Of a DNA stretch of 64,000 nt, positions 29,396 to 38,458 are shown one piece after another; the first letter of the stretch is position 1; each line of letters begins with the position of its first letter. The notes beneath the pieces were generated by a model. The model was not told the origin of the DNA and searched no databases. It saw only the letters and a list, made by a program, of their open reading frames with translations. The position numbers were made by a program, and so were the translations under genes. The stretch comes from a virus, in the IMG/VR virus record IMGVR_UViG_3300009104_000020, positions 1 through 64,000 of that record, one strand, 5' to 3'.

Positions 29396-30884
29396 TGAGG
29401 AGGTGGAGGCGTTGGCTGGCTTCGAGGCTGCACCAAGGCCAGAGCCAGAACAAACAGAATGGTATCCAGACCTCAACGAAACCCAGCAGAAAATCTTTAA
29501 CGATAATGCTAGGTTCATCCTTGGGTACGGGGAGAAGGGGTCAGGAAAAACCATTGGCTTTGCGCATAAGTTAACCCGCCACCTCTACGAGGAGGAGAAT
29601 GCGCTTGTGCTAATCATAGCTCCCAGTATACGCACAGGGGCAGAAGGTATCTGGCATGATCTTGACACCTTGGTTCTTCCGCAATGGGAGGAGGGGATTA
29701 ACCTCGAATACACCGCATCCAAGCTAGACCCAAACACCAAGGACAGACATCGCTGGGTAATGAATAGGTTTGGTGGGTGGAGCAAGATGCTACTTGTGTC
29801 CATTCCTTACGCTGCTGCGGTGGAGACTAGGATCAAGGGGCCAGCACCCAGCCATGTCTATGTGGATGAGCTTACTCAATGTGACGGGGTGGAATACTTC
29901 CGTTACCCAGCGGCCCAGCTAGGGAGAAGGCGAGGTATCCGTGGGCCTCAACAGTTCTGTGCAAGCTGCAACCCGGAGGGGCCTAGTCATTGGGTGTACA
30001 AGCAGTTCTTTGAGGACATCCTTGATGAAGACAGCGGGAAGATGGACAAGCGATTCAAGGTGTACCATGTCCCGATAACGGAGAATACAGTACGACTTCC
30101 AGAGGGGTATGTTGATAATCTTCGATCCATCCTGAAGGCTGACCCAGTAGAGTGGAGGAGGCTGATCGAGGGAGAGTGGGTAGACAGACCAAGCGGCGAG
30201 GCCCTGTTCAGAGACTATTACTCACCGGAACTGCACAAGAAGGGGGACGAGATTAAAGGCAGCGGGCTTATGCCAAAGGCAGGACACCCCGTCATTGTGG
30301 GCTATGACTTGGGGCAGGTGTACTCTGCTGTAACATTCCTCCAGATGATCCCGACCAAGAGGGGAAACCTATGGACAGTTTTCGATGAGGTAGATTATCT
30401 GGGTGAGCGACACCTTTACAAAAGGCTATGCCAGCAGATCATAAAGCGCATGAATTACTGGAACGAAAGGATAGGAACCGAGTTTCACTATGAGCATATC
30501 ACCGACTCAAGTGCCATCAACCAATGGCATCCCGGCGGAGAGGGGAGCTACGATAGCTGGGATTTTGAGCGTTACAGTAATGGCAGGATCAGGATGGTCG
30601 GATGCCCGAAGGGACAAGGTAGCGTGGAGGCTAGGGTTAGGTTACTGTCTAGCAAGTTGTTTCAAGATGAGTTCTATGTGAGCGCACAATGCCCTAACAC
30701 AACGGATATGCTGATGCGTCTGGAGGCAGACAAGAAAGACCCAACCAAGCCCAAGCGCAGCCGGTACATCCACAAATTTGACAGCGTGACTTATCCAATA
30801 TTTAAGCTAGAATTAAACGGGCAAGCCCATGCCCCCAGGGCGAGGGACATGAAGGCGAACCTAATCCATTGTGGAATTACTTGA
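29370..30884 (+). CDS. terL: terminase large subunit
   Basis: 504 residues. The packaging ATPase has Walker A GYGEKGSGKT (K60), Walker B HVYVDELTQ and coupling segment ASCNPEGPSH. The nuclease domain shows IVGYDLGQ with the first catalytic Asp, then a TDSSA segment and a later Asp in RYIHKFDSVTYP. It powers DNA into the prohead and cuts the concatemer. Overlaps the small subunit by 26 bases. Confidence 0.9.
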   Translation: MPIREPLTDEEVEALAGFEAAPRPEPEQTEWYPDLNETQQKIFNDNARFILGYGEKGSGKTIGFAHKLTRHLYEEENALVLIIAPSIRTGAEGIWHDLDTLVLPQWEEGINLEYTASKLDPNTKDRHRWVMNRFGGWSKMLLVSIPYAAAVETRIKGPAPSHVYVDELTQCDGVEYFRYPAAQLGRRRGIRGPQQFCASCNPEGPSHWVYKQFFEDILDEDSGKMDKRFKVYHVPITENTVRLPEGYVDNLRSILKADPVEWRRLIEGEWVDRPSGEALFRDYYSPELHKKGDEIKGSGLMPKAGHPVIVGYDLGQVYSAVTFLQMIPTKRGNLWTVFDEVDYLGERHLYKRLCQQIIKRMNYWNERIGTEFHYEHITDSSAINQWHPGGEGSYDSWDFERYSNGRIRMVGCPKGQGSVEARVRLLSSKLFQDEFYVSAQCPNTTDMLMRLEADKKDPTKPKRSRYIHKFDSVTYPIFKLELNGQAHAPRARDMKANLIHCGIT

Positions 30885-30886
30885 AT

Positions 30887-30896
30887 GTAACACTAA
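30887..30896 (+). promoter_or_regulatory. GTAACACTAA element after terL
   Basis: Exact copy two bases after the terminase stop and 31 bases before ATG 30918. TTGAAT lies directly before it. A candidate promoter for the head genes. Confidence 0.55.
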
Positions 30897-30917
30897 TTAG
30901 GGGTATTAAAAACCGAC

Positions 30918-31187
30918 ATGGCGAATCTGAATGATAAAGTTGTACTTGATTTGACCGACGACACCGAACTGGCTGGCTATGTGGCGAGCAAGGAACCCGG
31001 TGAGGAATGCACCATGACCGTCACCGCTACACTTGATGAGCAAACCGACGATCAGGCCGTGTTCTCCGTTAAGGAAGTCTCTGTCCACCAGCAGTATGGG
31101 GCAGAGGAAGGGGGAGACGAGCCGGTGCTGGCCGTAATGATCGGCGAAAGCAAGGGAGCTAACAAGGCAAAGGCCAATACATATTGA
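30918..31187 (+). CDS. small acidic beta-rich protein, unknown
   Basis: 89 residues. NDKVVLDLTDDTELAG, then CTMTVTATLDEQTDDQAVFSV: alternating strands with high Asp/Glu. It is the first gene of the head operon, between terminase and portal. A small structural or regulatory protein is possible. No family recognised. Confidence 0.5.
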   Translation: MANLNDKVVLDLTDDTELAGYVASKEPGEECTMTVTATLDEQTDDQAVFSVKEVSVHQQYGAEEGGDEPVLAVMIGESKGANKAKANTY

Positions 31188-31432
31188 GTAGTCCAAGCGT
31201 ATTTCTGCTGGAACAACTACATGAGAAGGTTGGAGTCAACGAGGGCTGGGACAGGCGTAGGGTTAAAAGATGCGCCCGGTTTCTCAATGTCACCTTGGAT
31301 GAACTGGCAGCCAGAAGTTGCATCAAACCATGGAAATTAAGGCAATGGTTGAAGAAAGACAGGGTTCCACCGTATGTTGCCCTACTGTTATACCTTCAGG
31401 AGAAGGCTGAAATAGAGGCCAGATATGATTGA
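31184..31432 (+). CDS. small HTH-like protein
   Basis: 82 residues from TTG 31184, overlapping the previous stop. RRRVKRCARFLNVTLDELAARSCIKPWKLRQWL has the look of a lambda-repressor-like or Cro-type helix-turn-helix with a basic second helix; a hydrophobic segment (PPYVALLLYLQEKAE) follows. It may regulate the head operon. It overlaps the portal gene by eight bases. Confidence 0.5.
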   Translation: MSSPSVFLLEQLHEKVGVNEGWDRRRVKRCARFLNVTLDELAARSCIKPWKLRQWLKKDRVPPYVALLLYLQEKAEIEARYD

Positions 31433-33782
31433 TTTTGATATTCTAAAAGAACACGGGACAACGAACGAACGGTTGAGGGAAGTCCTATCCGCAAAGCTTC
31501 CGGGCAAAATCGCCCTTGATAAGATGTCGAAGGCCGACACCAAGGCATTAAAGAAGGACATCGAGAAGCGGGAAGGGTTTGAGAAACTAGTAGCCAGCAG
31601 GGTTACTGAAGCTATTACATTCTCCCTGCGGAACCATCATCTCTATAGTTCTGTCGACCTTGCGTGGGACAGTAGCCCCCTTAACAGTAGGGTAATCCCC
31701 TTGATAATGTATGCACAGAAGAGGATCAATGTGTCCTCCTGCATCAAGGAACTAGACAAGCTCAAGATTACTGACAAGTATGTGAAGAGGGGTGCAGCCG
31801 GTCAGCCGGACGAGATAGATCTGCCTAAATTCTTTGAGGTAAACATCAATCTGGTCAGGTCTTTCGTGACCCGCCGCCTCGCAGCGCAGGTTAACAAGTA
31901 TAACAACCTGTACCCCTTCTTTAAGTACGACCCAAGAAGCACAAGCACAGCAGGTAAGTTGAGGGCTGATGCCTTATCGCAGCGGGTCGAGATCATGTCG
32001 GATCAGTATGACTACAGGCATTTTCAAACGCAGGTCATAAGGGATATGTTTCTCTATGGCCATAGCGTGGCATTTCCTAGAGCGGCTTGGGAAAGGGAGG
32101 TTCATTGGGAAAAGGCAAATCCAGAACTAGATGACAATAGGGCCAAAACAACGGTCACAAAGGAGGGGGTATGTTGGATCAACCCTCATCCTAGTAGAGT
32201 ATTTTGGGATAACGCCTACCCTTTGACCTCTCTTAACTCCGACACCGGCGCGGAATATGTGGGGTTCTGGGATGTCGTCAGGTACAGGGACATAATGAGT
32301 AACCCTCAATACTTCAACCGTGATGCAGTTGGGTTTACTACAGCTACGGTTGGCCTGTTCACCCAGTATGCCACCTACTTCAACAACTACTACACGCAAA
32401 TAGTTCCACCCCGAACAGAGGACGACCTTACCAGTTGGAACGACCGGAAGAACAATCTCGGCGTTTACTCTGGTGAAATGGGAGACACCTCTGTATTCGT
32501 GACGGATTACTTCTGCAAGATAGTGCCGAATCAATGGGGTATAGGGGACTACCCTCACCCTGTATGGGTTCACATGAGGATAGCTGGAGATTCTACCATT
32601 ATCTTTGCGGAGTTCCTGCCTAGCTCTCCTGCTGCTGTCTTTGCTTACAACGAGAATGATACTAGGTTGAGGAATATAAGTGTAGCTCACGAGTTAATGA
32701 GCTTTCAGGATCAGTTAACCAACCTGTTTTCCCAGCTATTGGAGACAACCAAGGCTGACCTTTTCAATGTGGGGGTGCTGAACACGGACATATTCCCAGA
32801 CACAGAGGAGGGGATGAAATTAAGGGAGGAGTTCCGCAAGACTATGAGCGGAGAGAACTACTATGCCACGACCCATGTACTAGAAGCCTCGTTCCAAAAG
32901 CTTGCAAACCTGGGGATAGACACCAACCCGGACAATGTGTTCAAAATTATTCGCAGCCAGCCTAACTCGCAGATCACAAACATATTCAGATCAATAGCGG
33001 AACTGATAGGCATATCCGAAAGGCTCATGGCATTGAGTCCACAAGAGCAGGGCCAGCCAGCCCCTAGAGAAACAAGTGCCACGGAAGTTTTGACTATCAA
33101 TAACACTACCGAGTCTGTTTATACTTTTATTAGTGAGGCTATCGACGAAGGCAGGGCTGCCATGAAGCGGGTGATCTATGAATCCATCATCAGCATGGGT
33201 AGCAACAGCATTAAGCTCCCGGTTAAAGAGCGATACACACAAGCCATCATTGAGCAAGCAGGGTTCGAGGTGGACATTGAGGATTCCGATACCACCACTA
33301 GCGATGTTGAGAAAAGGTACACCATCATAGGAAGCAAGAGAGCCTTGCAGCATGATTACATTTTCACCAGTCGAGACGGGTCGGAGCGGGCATCCAATAT
33401 GCAACAAGCCCAAGCCTTGATTCAGGTGTTCCAGATTGTCAGCCAATCACCGCTTATCCTAGAAGCATTGGGTAAAGATAAATACTTTGAACTGGTTAAC
33501 GAGATCGCCCGTAAATCCGGGACAGACATTAAGCTTGAGGTTCCGGCAGGTGACGACAACAGGCTGGCTGGGCCTAATCAGGAAACTGAACAGGTAATGC
33601 AGTCTATGGCCAATGTAATTGAGCAGAACGCAATGGAAATACAGGCTATCAAGGAGGCTCTAGGCGGCGAGGGTGGGCAGACACCCCAAAGCAGAACCAT
33701 GCTAGAGAGACGCGCTGAAGAAGAGAGGGCGGCAGCAGAGGCTATGCAGGCTGAGATGCAACCACAACCAGCAGCAATATAA
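31425..33782 (+). CDS. portal protein (podovirus type)
   Basis: 785 residues. Location after terL and before scaffold and capsid, the large size and the pattern identify it: PFFKYDPRSTSTAGKLRADAL, YRHFQTQVIRDMFLYGHSVAFPRA (the stretch after which wall and clip domains follow), SVAHELMSFQDQLTNLFSQL and a long C-terminal helical barrel with MQPQPAAI end. It forms the ring through which DNA enters and leaves. The length is close to portals of N4-like phages and above the usual 500. Confidence 0.75.
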   Translation: MIDFDILKEHGTTNERLREVLSAKLPGKIALDKMSKADTKALKKDIEKREGFEKLVASRVTEAITFSLRNHHLYSSVDLAWDSSPLNSRVIPLIMYAQKRINVSSCIKELDKLKITDKYVKRGAAGQPDEIDLPKFFEVNINLVRSFVTRRLAAQVNKYNNLYPFFKYDPRSTSTAGKLRADALSQRVEIMSDQYDYRHFQTQVIRDMFLYGHSVAFPRAAWEREVHWEKANPELDDNRAKTTVTKEGVCWINPHPSRVFWDNAYPLTSLNSDTGAEYVGFWDVVRYRDIMSNPQYFNRDAVGFTTATVGLFTQYATYFNNYYTQIVPPRTEDDLTSWNDRKNNLGVYSGEMGDTSVFVTDYFCKIVPNQWGIGDYPHPVWVHMRIAGDSTIIFAEFLPSSPAAVFAYNENDTRLRNISVAHELMSFQDQLTNLFSQLLETTKADLFNVGVLNTDIFPDTEEGMKLREEFRKTMSGENYYATTHVLEASFQKLANLGIDTNPDNVFKIIRSQPNSQITNIFRSIAELIGISERLMALSPQEQGQPAPRETSATEVLTINNTTESVYTFISEAIDEGRAAMKRVIYESIISMGSNSIKLPVKERYTQAIIEQAGFEVDIEDSDTTTSDVEKRYTIIGSKRALQHDYIFTSRDGSERASNMQQAQALIQVFQIVSQSPLILEALGKDKYFELVNEIARKSGTDIKLEVPAGDDNRLAGPNQETEQVMQSMANVIEQNAMEIQAIKEALGGEGGQTPQSRTMLERRAEEERAAAEAMQAEMQPQPAAI

Positions 33783-33785
33783 TTT

Positions 33786-35135
33786 ATGGCAGAGACAGCA
33801 GTATTAGAAGAGGAGCAGGCACAGGTTCAAGATCAAGAAGAAACAGTACAAGAAGAAGTACAGGAGGTACAGAAAGAGGAGTTCTTGGATGTTCTTTATA
33901 ACGATCTAGGCGCAGACATAGCACCCCCGCCCGCTGAAGAAGAGGAAGAGGAGAAGGAAGAGGAGAAGGCGGAACCAGAGCCGGAACCCGAACCAGAACC
34001 CGAACCAGAACCGGAGCCGGAACCCCAAGAGGAAAAGGCAGAAGAAAAGCCCAAGAAGCGGTTCAATATTAAAGAGCCTGACCTGTCAAAGGACGACATC
34101 AGGAGGGCGGTTCGAGAAGAGCTTAACCAACTTCCACCTTCGCTACCCACCCCGGCAGAGCCGGAACCCGAACCGGAGGATGACCTTGAGGGTTACATCC
34201 CGGAACAGCAGGAGGAGATTGAGCTTGCCAGATATGCGGAATCAGTTGATCCCAAGAAATACAAGGGGATGGCTGACAATCTTATCCAGTTTTACAATGA
34301 TCTAGACTCGTACATAGACAACTCCGACGACCCTGACAGAACCTTTGATGAAGAGGACGAGGCGTTCATGCAATGGGTTGAAAACAACAAGCCGTCCATA
34401 AGCAGGGTGGATCAGCGAAAGCTGGAAAGGCAAATGATTAAAGATCAGGCTCTAACCGAGGCAAGGTCGGAGTTTGAAAGCAAGAACAAGGAGCTAGAAG
34501 AAAAGATCAGGCAGGTGTCCGACAGGCCTAAAGCGGAAAAGGAGTACAGCAGGTACGAAAGTTTACTGAGCGAAGACGCCCCCCAAGACGACAGCTTTGC
34601 ACAATCCCTACATGAAACCGAAATGACAGACGCTAGGAGAGTGGGCCAAGAATATCTGGATCTCTTTTATGGGCTAAAAACCTACAACGAAAACAACTCC
34701 CTGCATAAATGGATCGTTGACTTTGTTACGCAACAATCAGATGCATTCAGTAAGCACGGAGGCGAGCATCTTGTAAGGGTTGGTGAAGACGGGGTTAAGA
34801 AATCGTTTGTGCCTCCATCTGAATACCCCAATACAGATAGCAACAAGCATTGGACTTTCACCTCGTCCGATGTCATGGATATTATGGGCAATTACTTTCA
34901 GTCTAGGGTTAAAGAGAGCATTAAGGCTGAAGAAAAACGCCTAGAGAAGATGGGCTTCACACGGCAAGGCAATAAAAAGTCGTCGTCTAAAGCGAAAAAG
35001 GAAGAGTTAAAAGCAACCGAATCCCCAAGAGCAACAACCTCGCCAAGCCCCGGAGCCGCCAACTCTGACGGGGTTGAGGAACCGCCAGCCCCCGGCGCAG
35101 AAATCCTAGACAGGCTAGGCATAAACTTTGATTAG
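33786..35135 (+). CDS. scaffold protein
   Basis: 449 residues, very acidic. Residues 30-80 are a run of Glu-Pro pairs after an EEEEE block, and another EPEPED lies near 125. The middle is helical and charged (LARYAESVDPKKYKGMADNL) and the C-terminal 60 residues are Lys/Pro/Ser-rich. A Glu-rich, disordered protein between portal and capsid is typical of scaffolds, which guide capsid assembly and then leave. No protease motif is visible. The Glu-Pro repeat is unusual. Confidence 0.65.
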   Translation: MAETAVLEEEQAQVQDQEETVQEEVQEVQKEEFLDVLYNDLGADIAPPPAEEEEEEKEEEKAEPEPEPEPEPEPEPEPEPQEEKAEEKPKKRFNIKEPDLSKDDIRRAVREELNQLPPSLPTPAEPEPEPEDDLEGYIPEQQEEIELARYAESVDPKKYKGMADNLIQFYNDLDSYIDNSDDPDRTFDEEDEAFMQWVENNKPSISRVDQRKLERQMIKDQALTEARSEFESKNKELEEKIRQVSDRPKAEKEYSRYESLLSEDAPQDDSFAQSLHETEMTDARRVGQEYLDLFYGLKTYNENNSLHKWIVDFVTQQSDAFSKHGGEHLVRVGEDGVKKSFVPPSEYPNTDSNKHWTFTSSDVMDIMGNYFQSRVKESIKAEEKRLEKMGFTRQGNKKSSSKAKKEELKATESPRATTSPSPGAANSDGVEEPPAPGAEILDRLGINFD

Positions 35136-35261
35136 CTATCGCTACCCTTGGCGAAAAAAAACCACGCCGCAAATCTTTATTTATTTTACTGCATTAGGCC
35201 CGATTCATTGAGGTATTAAGCAGGTTAAGGTTATCCTTCGCTTTTTAGGAGGTAATATCTT

Positions 35262-37151
35262 ATGGCAAATACCACATTAGTATCAGCGGTTGGCAATTGC
35301 ACCCCTCGGCACATTCTTGTCGATGACAGCAAGGGCTGTTCGCTTACTCGGGCCAACATAACGGCCTTTAAACGCAGCGACTTTGAGGCTCAAGCGGCCA
35401 AGGAAGTCGGGATGGACAGGATCATCGCACAGACCGCCGAGGCTCGCCTTGCTGGTATGCACGAGAAATCTCTGTATGACTTGTTATTGTCACGCCATGT
35501 GGCTCTGGGCGAGAAATCCGGTAGCGGTTCGCAGTCTGTAATTGCACCGTTCACTCTGGTTCCGCGCAGAAACACGCTGAACTTTAACTACTTCCAGATT
35601 GAGGCGCAGTCTGTTGCTGTTTCAAGCGGAGCCTTCACGGCTTTCACTTCGGTTGCGGACATCAAACCTGGGGTCGCCCACACTACTTATGGCTATATCC
35701 CAAACTCGGCCATCGTGTTTACGGTGAACGCCGGGACTGACGGCTCTCCTTCTGGTAATGCAAATGCCCTGACTAACACTAACTTCAACAAGAGTCAGGT
35801 TCAGAATATCGAGAAATACTTCAATCCGGGTGCATATGTTAATGTTATGACCAATGGTCACGCCGATAACCTTGGCGCAAACAACACCATCGGAGACAAG
35901 GCTACGGTTTACCTTCAGTACAAGGTGTATGCCGCTGAGAATGCTGACGCAGGTGGCGTCTCAAAGGCTAGGGTTGTCATGGCTCCTAGTGAACACGCTG
36001 GATCTTCAGCAAGCGATTCTCTTTCCACCGGATGGAGTTCGGTAAGTGCTGGCGATAAGGCTGATGCAGGTTACAACCTAATTAAGGGAACCGGCATGAT
36101 TATGGGCAACTCGGTGAGCGACTACGAGAAGTGGTGTCACCAAGGGCCAGCAGTCAATGACCTTACCTTGATAGAATACTGGTCACAGACTCAACGCCAC
36201 ACGACTCAGTTCAATGAGGAATATATCAAGGCTCTCCAAGCTCCGTTAACTTCCGAGTATTTCAAGAAGTTCCGGCAGTTGCCTCTAGCCCAACAGCGGA
36301 AGCAACAGGAAGCCTACCAGCAACACGCCTTTACGAACACGGTGTTCTACGGGCAGCGGATTAACGGCAACCAAACAGTAGAGGGTTACACTAATCTGCC
36401 TACGGTTGTTGATCCTAATGCTGGTGCTACGGCTCCGTTTGGGTCTGATAGTTGTAGTTCTGCCCCGACGATTGAGTACAAGTCCAACACGCTTGGTATT
36501 CGTACACAGTTGAACGAGTGTTCCCGCACTTGGGACAACGCTGGCGCGGCATTGAACTTGGATGTCTTGTTCGAGACTATCTATATGCTGAAGCGTGAAC
36601 GCGAGAATTCTGGTGGCACGGTGGATACCATCGACGCCATGACGGATCGCTTCACCTCTGCCAAGATTCGAGACTTGATGACCAAATACTACAAGTCCAA
36701 GTATTCTACTGACCTGACGCTGTTCATGCAGCCGAAGCAGCAGATTACCTTCGAGGGCAAGGTGGTCTTTGAGTACAACAAGTACGACCTGCCGGATCAA
36801 GGAGTTAGCTTGGCTGTCTTCACGGACACCTTCTTTGACGACAAGCTGGGGGCAACCCTATCTGCCAACGACGGAGCCGCTTCTACCAAGAATGTGGGTC
36901 GCCAGCTTTGGCTGATTGACTGGTCTGATATCGCTATCAATGTCCTCAAGACTGCGAGCGTGAAGCGTCAGACCAATACCGCTGATGATCTCTATAACTG
37001 CGTGATTCAGCCCAATGTCTCCCACTATCAGTTAAATAGTAAGACATTTGAGGTGCGTGTAGGAAACACCAACCGCCACGCTTTGGTTGAAAACTTCAGC
37101 GATGCCTCACCTAGCGTGAGTGTTTCTGGAGCCGATGTAACTATCACATAA
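35262..37151 (+). CDS. major capsid protein
   Basis: 629 residues with the best ribosome binding site in the window (AGGAGGT at 35247-35253) and a strong terminator after it, as expected of the most abundant protein. Position after the scaffold supports it. The sequence is mixed: RSDFEAQAAKEVGMDRIIAQ near the start, strand-rich domains with many Gly/Asn, and a C-terminal VGNTNRHALVENFSD. HK97-fold is assumed from position; it is longer than common capsid proteins, so an inserted domain is likely. Confidence 0.7.
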   Translation: MANTTLVSAVGNCTPRHILVDDSKGCSLTRANITAFKRSDFEAQAAKEVGMDRIIAQTAEARLAGMHEKSLYDLLLSRHVALGEKSGSGSQSVIAPFTLVPRRNTLNFNYFQIEAQSVAVSSGAFTAFTSVADIKPGVAHTTYGYIPNSAIVFTVNAGTDGSPSGNANALTNTNFNKSQVQNIEKYFNPGAYVNVMTNGHADNLGANNTIGDKATVYLQYKVYAAENADAGGVSKARVVMAPSEHAGSSASDSLSTGWSSVSAGDKADAGYNLIKGTGMIMGNSVSDYEKWCHQGPAVNDLTLIEYWSQTQRHTTQFNEEYIKALQAPLTSEYFKKFRQLPLAQQRKQQEAYQQHAFTNTVFYGQRINGNQTVEGYTNLPTVVDPNAGATAPFGSDSCSSAPTIEYKSNTLGIRTQLNECSRTWDNAGAALNLDVLFETIYMLKRERENSGGTVDTIDAMTDRFTSAKIRDLMTKYYKSKYSTDLTLFMQPKQQITFEGKVVFEYNKYDLPDQGVSLAVFTDTFFDDKLGATLSANDGAASTKNVGRQLWLIDWSDIAINVLKTASVKRQTNTADDLYNCVIQPNVSHYQLNSKTFEVRVGNTNRHALVENFSDASPSVSVSGADVTIT

Positions 37152-37158
37152 TTCTAAC

Positions 37159-37197
37159 GGGGTGGGGGTCTTAACCGGCCCCTGCCCCTAGCTTTTT
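37159..37197 (+). terminator. intrinsic terminator after the capsid gene
   Basis: GGGGTGGGGG 37159-37168 pairs with CCCCTGCCCC 37179-37188 (10 bp, central G-U pairs), then TAGCTTTTT. It probably reduces read-through from the capsid gene into the next one. Confidence 0.85.
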
Positions 37198-37204
37198 ATT
37201 AACA

Positions 37205-37756
37205 ATGAAGGTAGAAAAACTAATAGGAACAGCACCAAGTTCAACCTTTGCGGATCTTAAGAACAACGTAAGGAATGCTAACTTCACGCACAAAATTACG
37301 TTCGATTACACAGATTACACAGGAGAATCCAGCGAACTATACGCCACTGTTATGGTTCCTGTTGCATACCAACCCGGAACAACCAACGAAAAAGGGTTGC
37401 TAAAGGGGTGGTTGGTTAGGGATGTGGTTTGCCATACGAAAGTTGCACCAGTATTACCCAACATAGATACGGCTGTATTTGACTTTGGGGTTAATACGGA
37501 TACCGACAACTTCATTGACAACCAATCTGTAGCTACAGTCGGATCATGGGATGCTTATGCTGGCCAAGGTGATGGTGATGCTTACGGATTCATAGCTAAT
37601 GCCCATCATACAATGGGAGGCAAACTAACCTGCACCGTTAGCTCTGGATCTAGTAAACTTAATGCCCTAACTGCCGGTCAGATTGAAGTTTACATGGAGA
37701 TTGTAGACATGAATGAACTTACAACTGAGGGCGCATGGGCTACGGTTACGTTGTAA
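37205..37756 (+). CDS. probable minor head or decoration protein
   Basis: 183 residues, all beta-type: FTHKITFDYTDYTG, ELYATVMVPVAYQPG, VAPVLPNIDTAVFDFGVN and GQIEVYMEIVDMNE. It stands alone between two terminators directly after the capsid gene, where decoration or head-fibre proteins often lie. Location and fold type support a head surface protein, but no family is recognised. Confidence 0.5.
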   Translation: MKVEKLIGTAPSSTFADLKNNVRNANFTHKITFDYTDYTGESSELYATVMVPVAYQPGTTNEKGLLKGWLVRDVVCHTKVAPVLPNIDTAVFDFGVNTDTDNFIDNQSVATVGSWDAYAGQGDGDAYGFIANAHHTMGGKLTCTVSSGSSKLNALTAGQIEVYMEIVDMNELTTEGAWATVTL

Positions 37757-37794
37757 TGTACAAGAAGAAAAAAGGCAGACGTAAAGGGAAGTAA
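37756..37794 (+). CDS. possible micro-ORF, 12 residues
   Basis: ATG 37756 shares a base with the previous stop (TAATG) and encodes MYKKKKGRRKGK then TAA, all Lys/Arg/Gly. Position in front of the terminator allows expression by reinitiation. It may be chance. Confidence 0.25.
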   Translation: MYKKKKGRRKGK

Positions 37795-37828
37795 TTTTTG
37801 CTCCATACCTGTTCTGTCTCTGCTACGA

Positions 37829-37861
37829 GGGGTCGGGGTGTCAAGCCCTGGCCCCTTTTTT
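37829..37861 (+). terminator. intrinsic terminator
   Basis: GGGGTCGGGG 37829-37838 pairs with CCCTGGCCCC 37846-37855 (10 bp, two G-U), followed by TTTTTT. A GTAACACTAA element follows 13 bases later, so transcription stops and restarts here. Confidence 0.88.
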
Positions 37862-37873
37862 CTTTGACAAAAT

Positions 37874-37883
37874 GTAACACTAA
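37874..37883 (+). promoter_or_regulatory. GTAACACTAA element right after a terminator
   Basis: Exact copy, 26 bases before ATG 37900 and 13 bases after the terminator's T run. TTGACA at 37864 is too close to act as an ordinary -35 box. This is the clearest case for a promoter role. Confidence 0.6.
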
Positions 37884-37899
37884 AATTAGTTTCAGCTTC

Positions 37900-38274
37900 A
37901 TGGCTGCTAAATACTACAGCGGGAACCCGGTTGTGGGCCACAAGATGGATGGATTCACATTTGCTTTTGAGTCTGTATCAGTCCGGTCAGGTGGATGGAG
38001 AGGAGTGTATGCAACCGAAAGCAAAGAGGAGCAAGTAGCTCTGAAGAAGCTGGAATCAGATGGTCAGATCAAGGAGATTTCTGAGGAAGCTTACGGGGAT
38101 TTCCTGAAAAAAAAAGCGGAGAGATTGAGTTTATCTCCAAACTTGAGCGGCGTGTCAGAACAACAAGCTGTGGATCGTGCGGAGGTTCAGGCTCCCAAGG
38201 AGTCAGTCGAGGATGAGGACGATGTTCTGGAGGTGAAACAAGTTGCAAAGCCTAAGAAAAAACGTAAAGCCTGA
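37900..38274 (+). CDS. hypothetical protein of the head-tail region
   Basis: 124 residues from ATG 37900. Begins AAKYYSGNPVVGHKMDGFTF and GWRGVYATESKEEQ, a small beta domain; the second half is Glu/Val/Lys-rich and disordered, ending PKKKRKA. No ribosome binding site is obvious. The beta front and charged tail resemble small structural adaptors. No family recognised. Confidence 0.5.
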   Translation: MAAKYYSGNPVVGHKMDGFTFAFESVSVRSGGWRGVYATESKEEQVALKKLESDGQIKEISEEAYGDFLKKKAERLSLSPNLSGVSEQQAVDRAEVQAPKESVEDEDDVLEVKQVAKPKKKRKA

Positions 38275-38458
38275 AACTTTAGCAGAGAGGCAGGCCAAAC
38301 AGGAATACTGGAGGGAATATGGATTAGAGTTGCTCAAGGAAAAGAACCCAACATACAGCCAATGCAAAGCAGCAGCCATAGGGAATGGAAGTAACCCCGA
38401 GTTGGCAGAGGATTTGATGAAAAAGGCAAGGAAATACAGGAGGAAAAGTGGCAGATAA
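38243..38458 (+). CDS. small basic helical protein
   Basis: 71 residues from TTG 38243. The start is well supported by GGAGGTG at 38229-38235, eight bases before. Contains KQEYWREYGLELLKEKNP and SQCKAAAIGNGSNPELAEDLMKKARKY, which has the look of a terminase-small-type helix-turn-helix. Overlaps both neighbours. Function unknown. Confidence 0.5.
   Translation: MQSLRKNVKPETLAERQAKQEYWREYGLELLKEKNPTYSQCKAAAIGNGSNPELAEDLMKKARKYRRKSGR

Noticed and set aside
37864-37869. TTGACA as -35 box of the GTAACACTAA elements
   Set aside because: It lies four bases before the element here and fifteen before the copy at 27239, and is absent at most other copies, so no fixed spacing exists.
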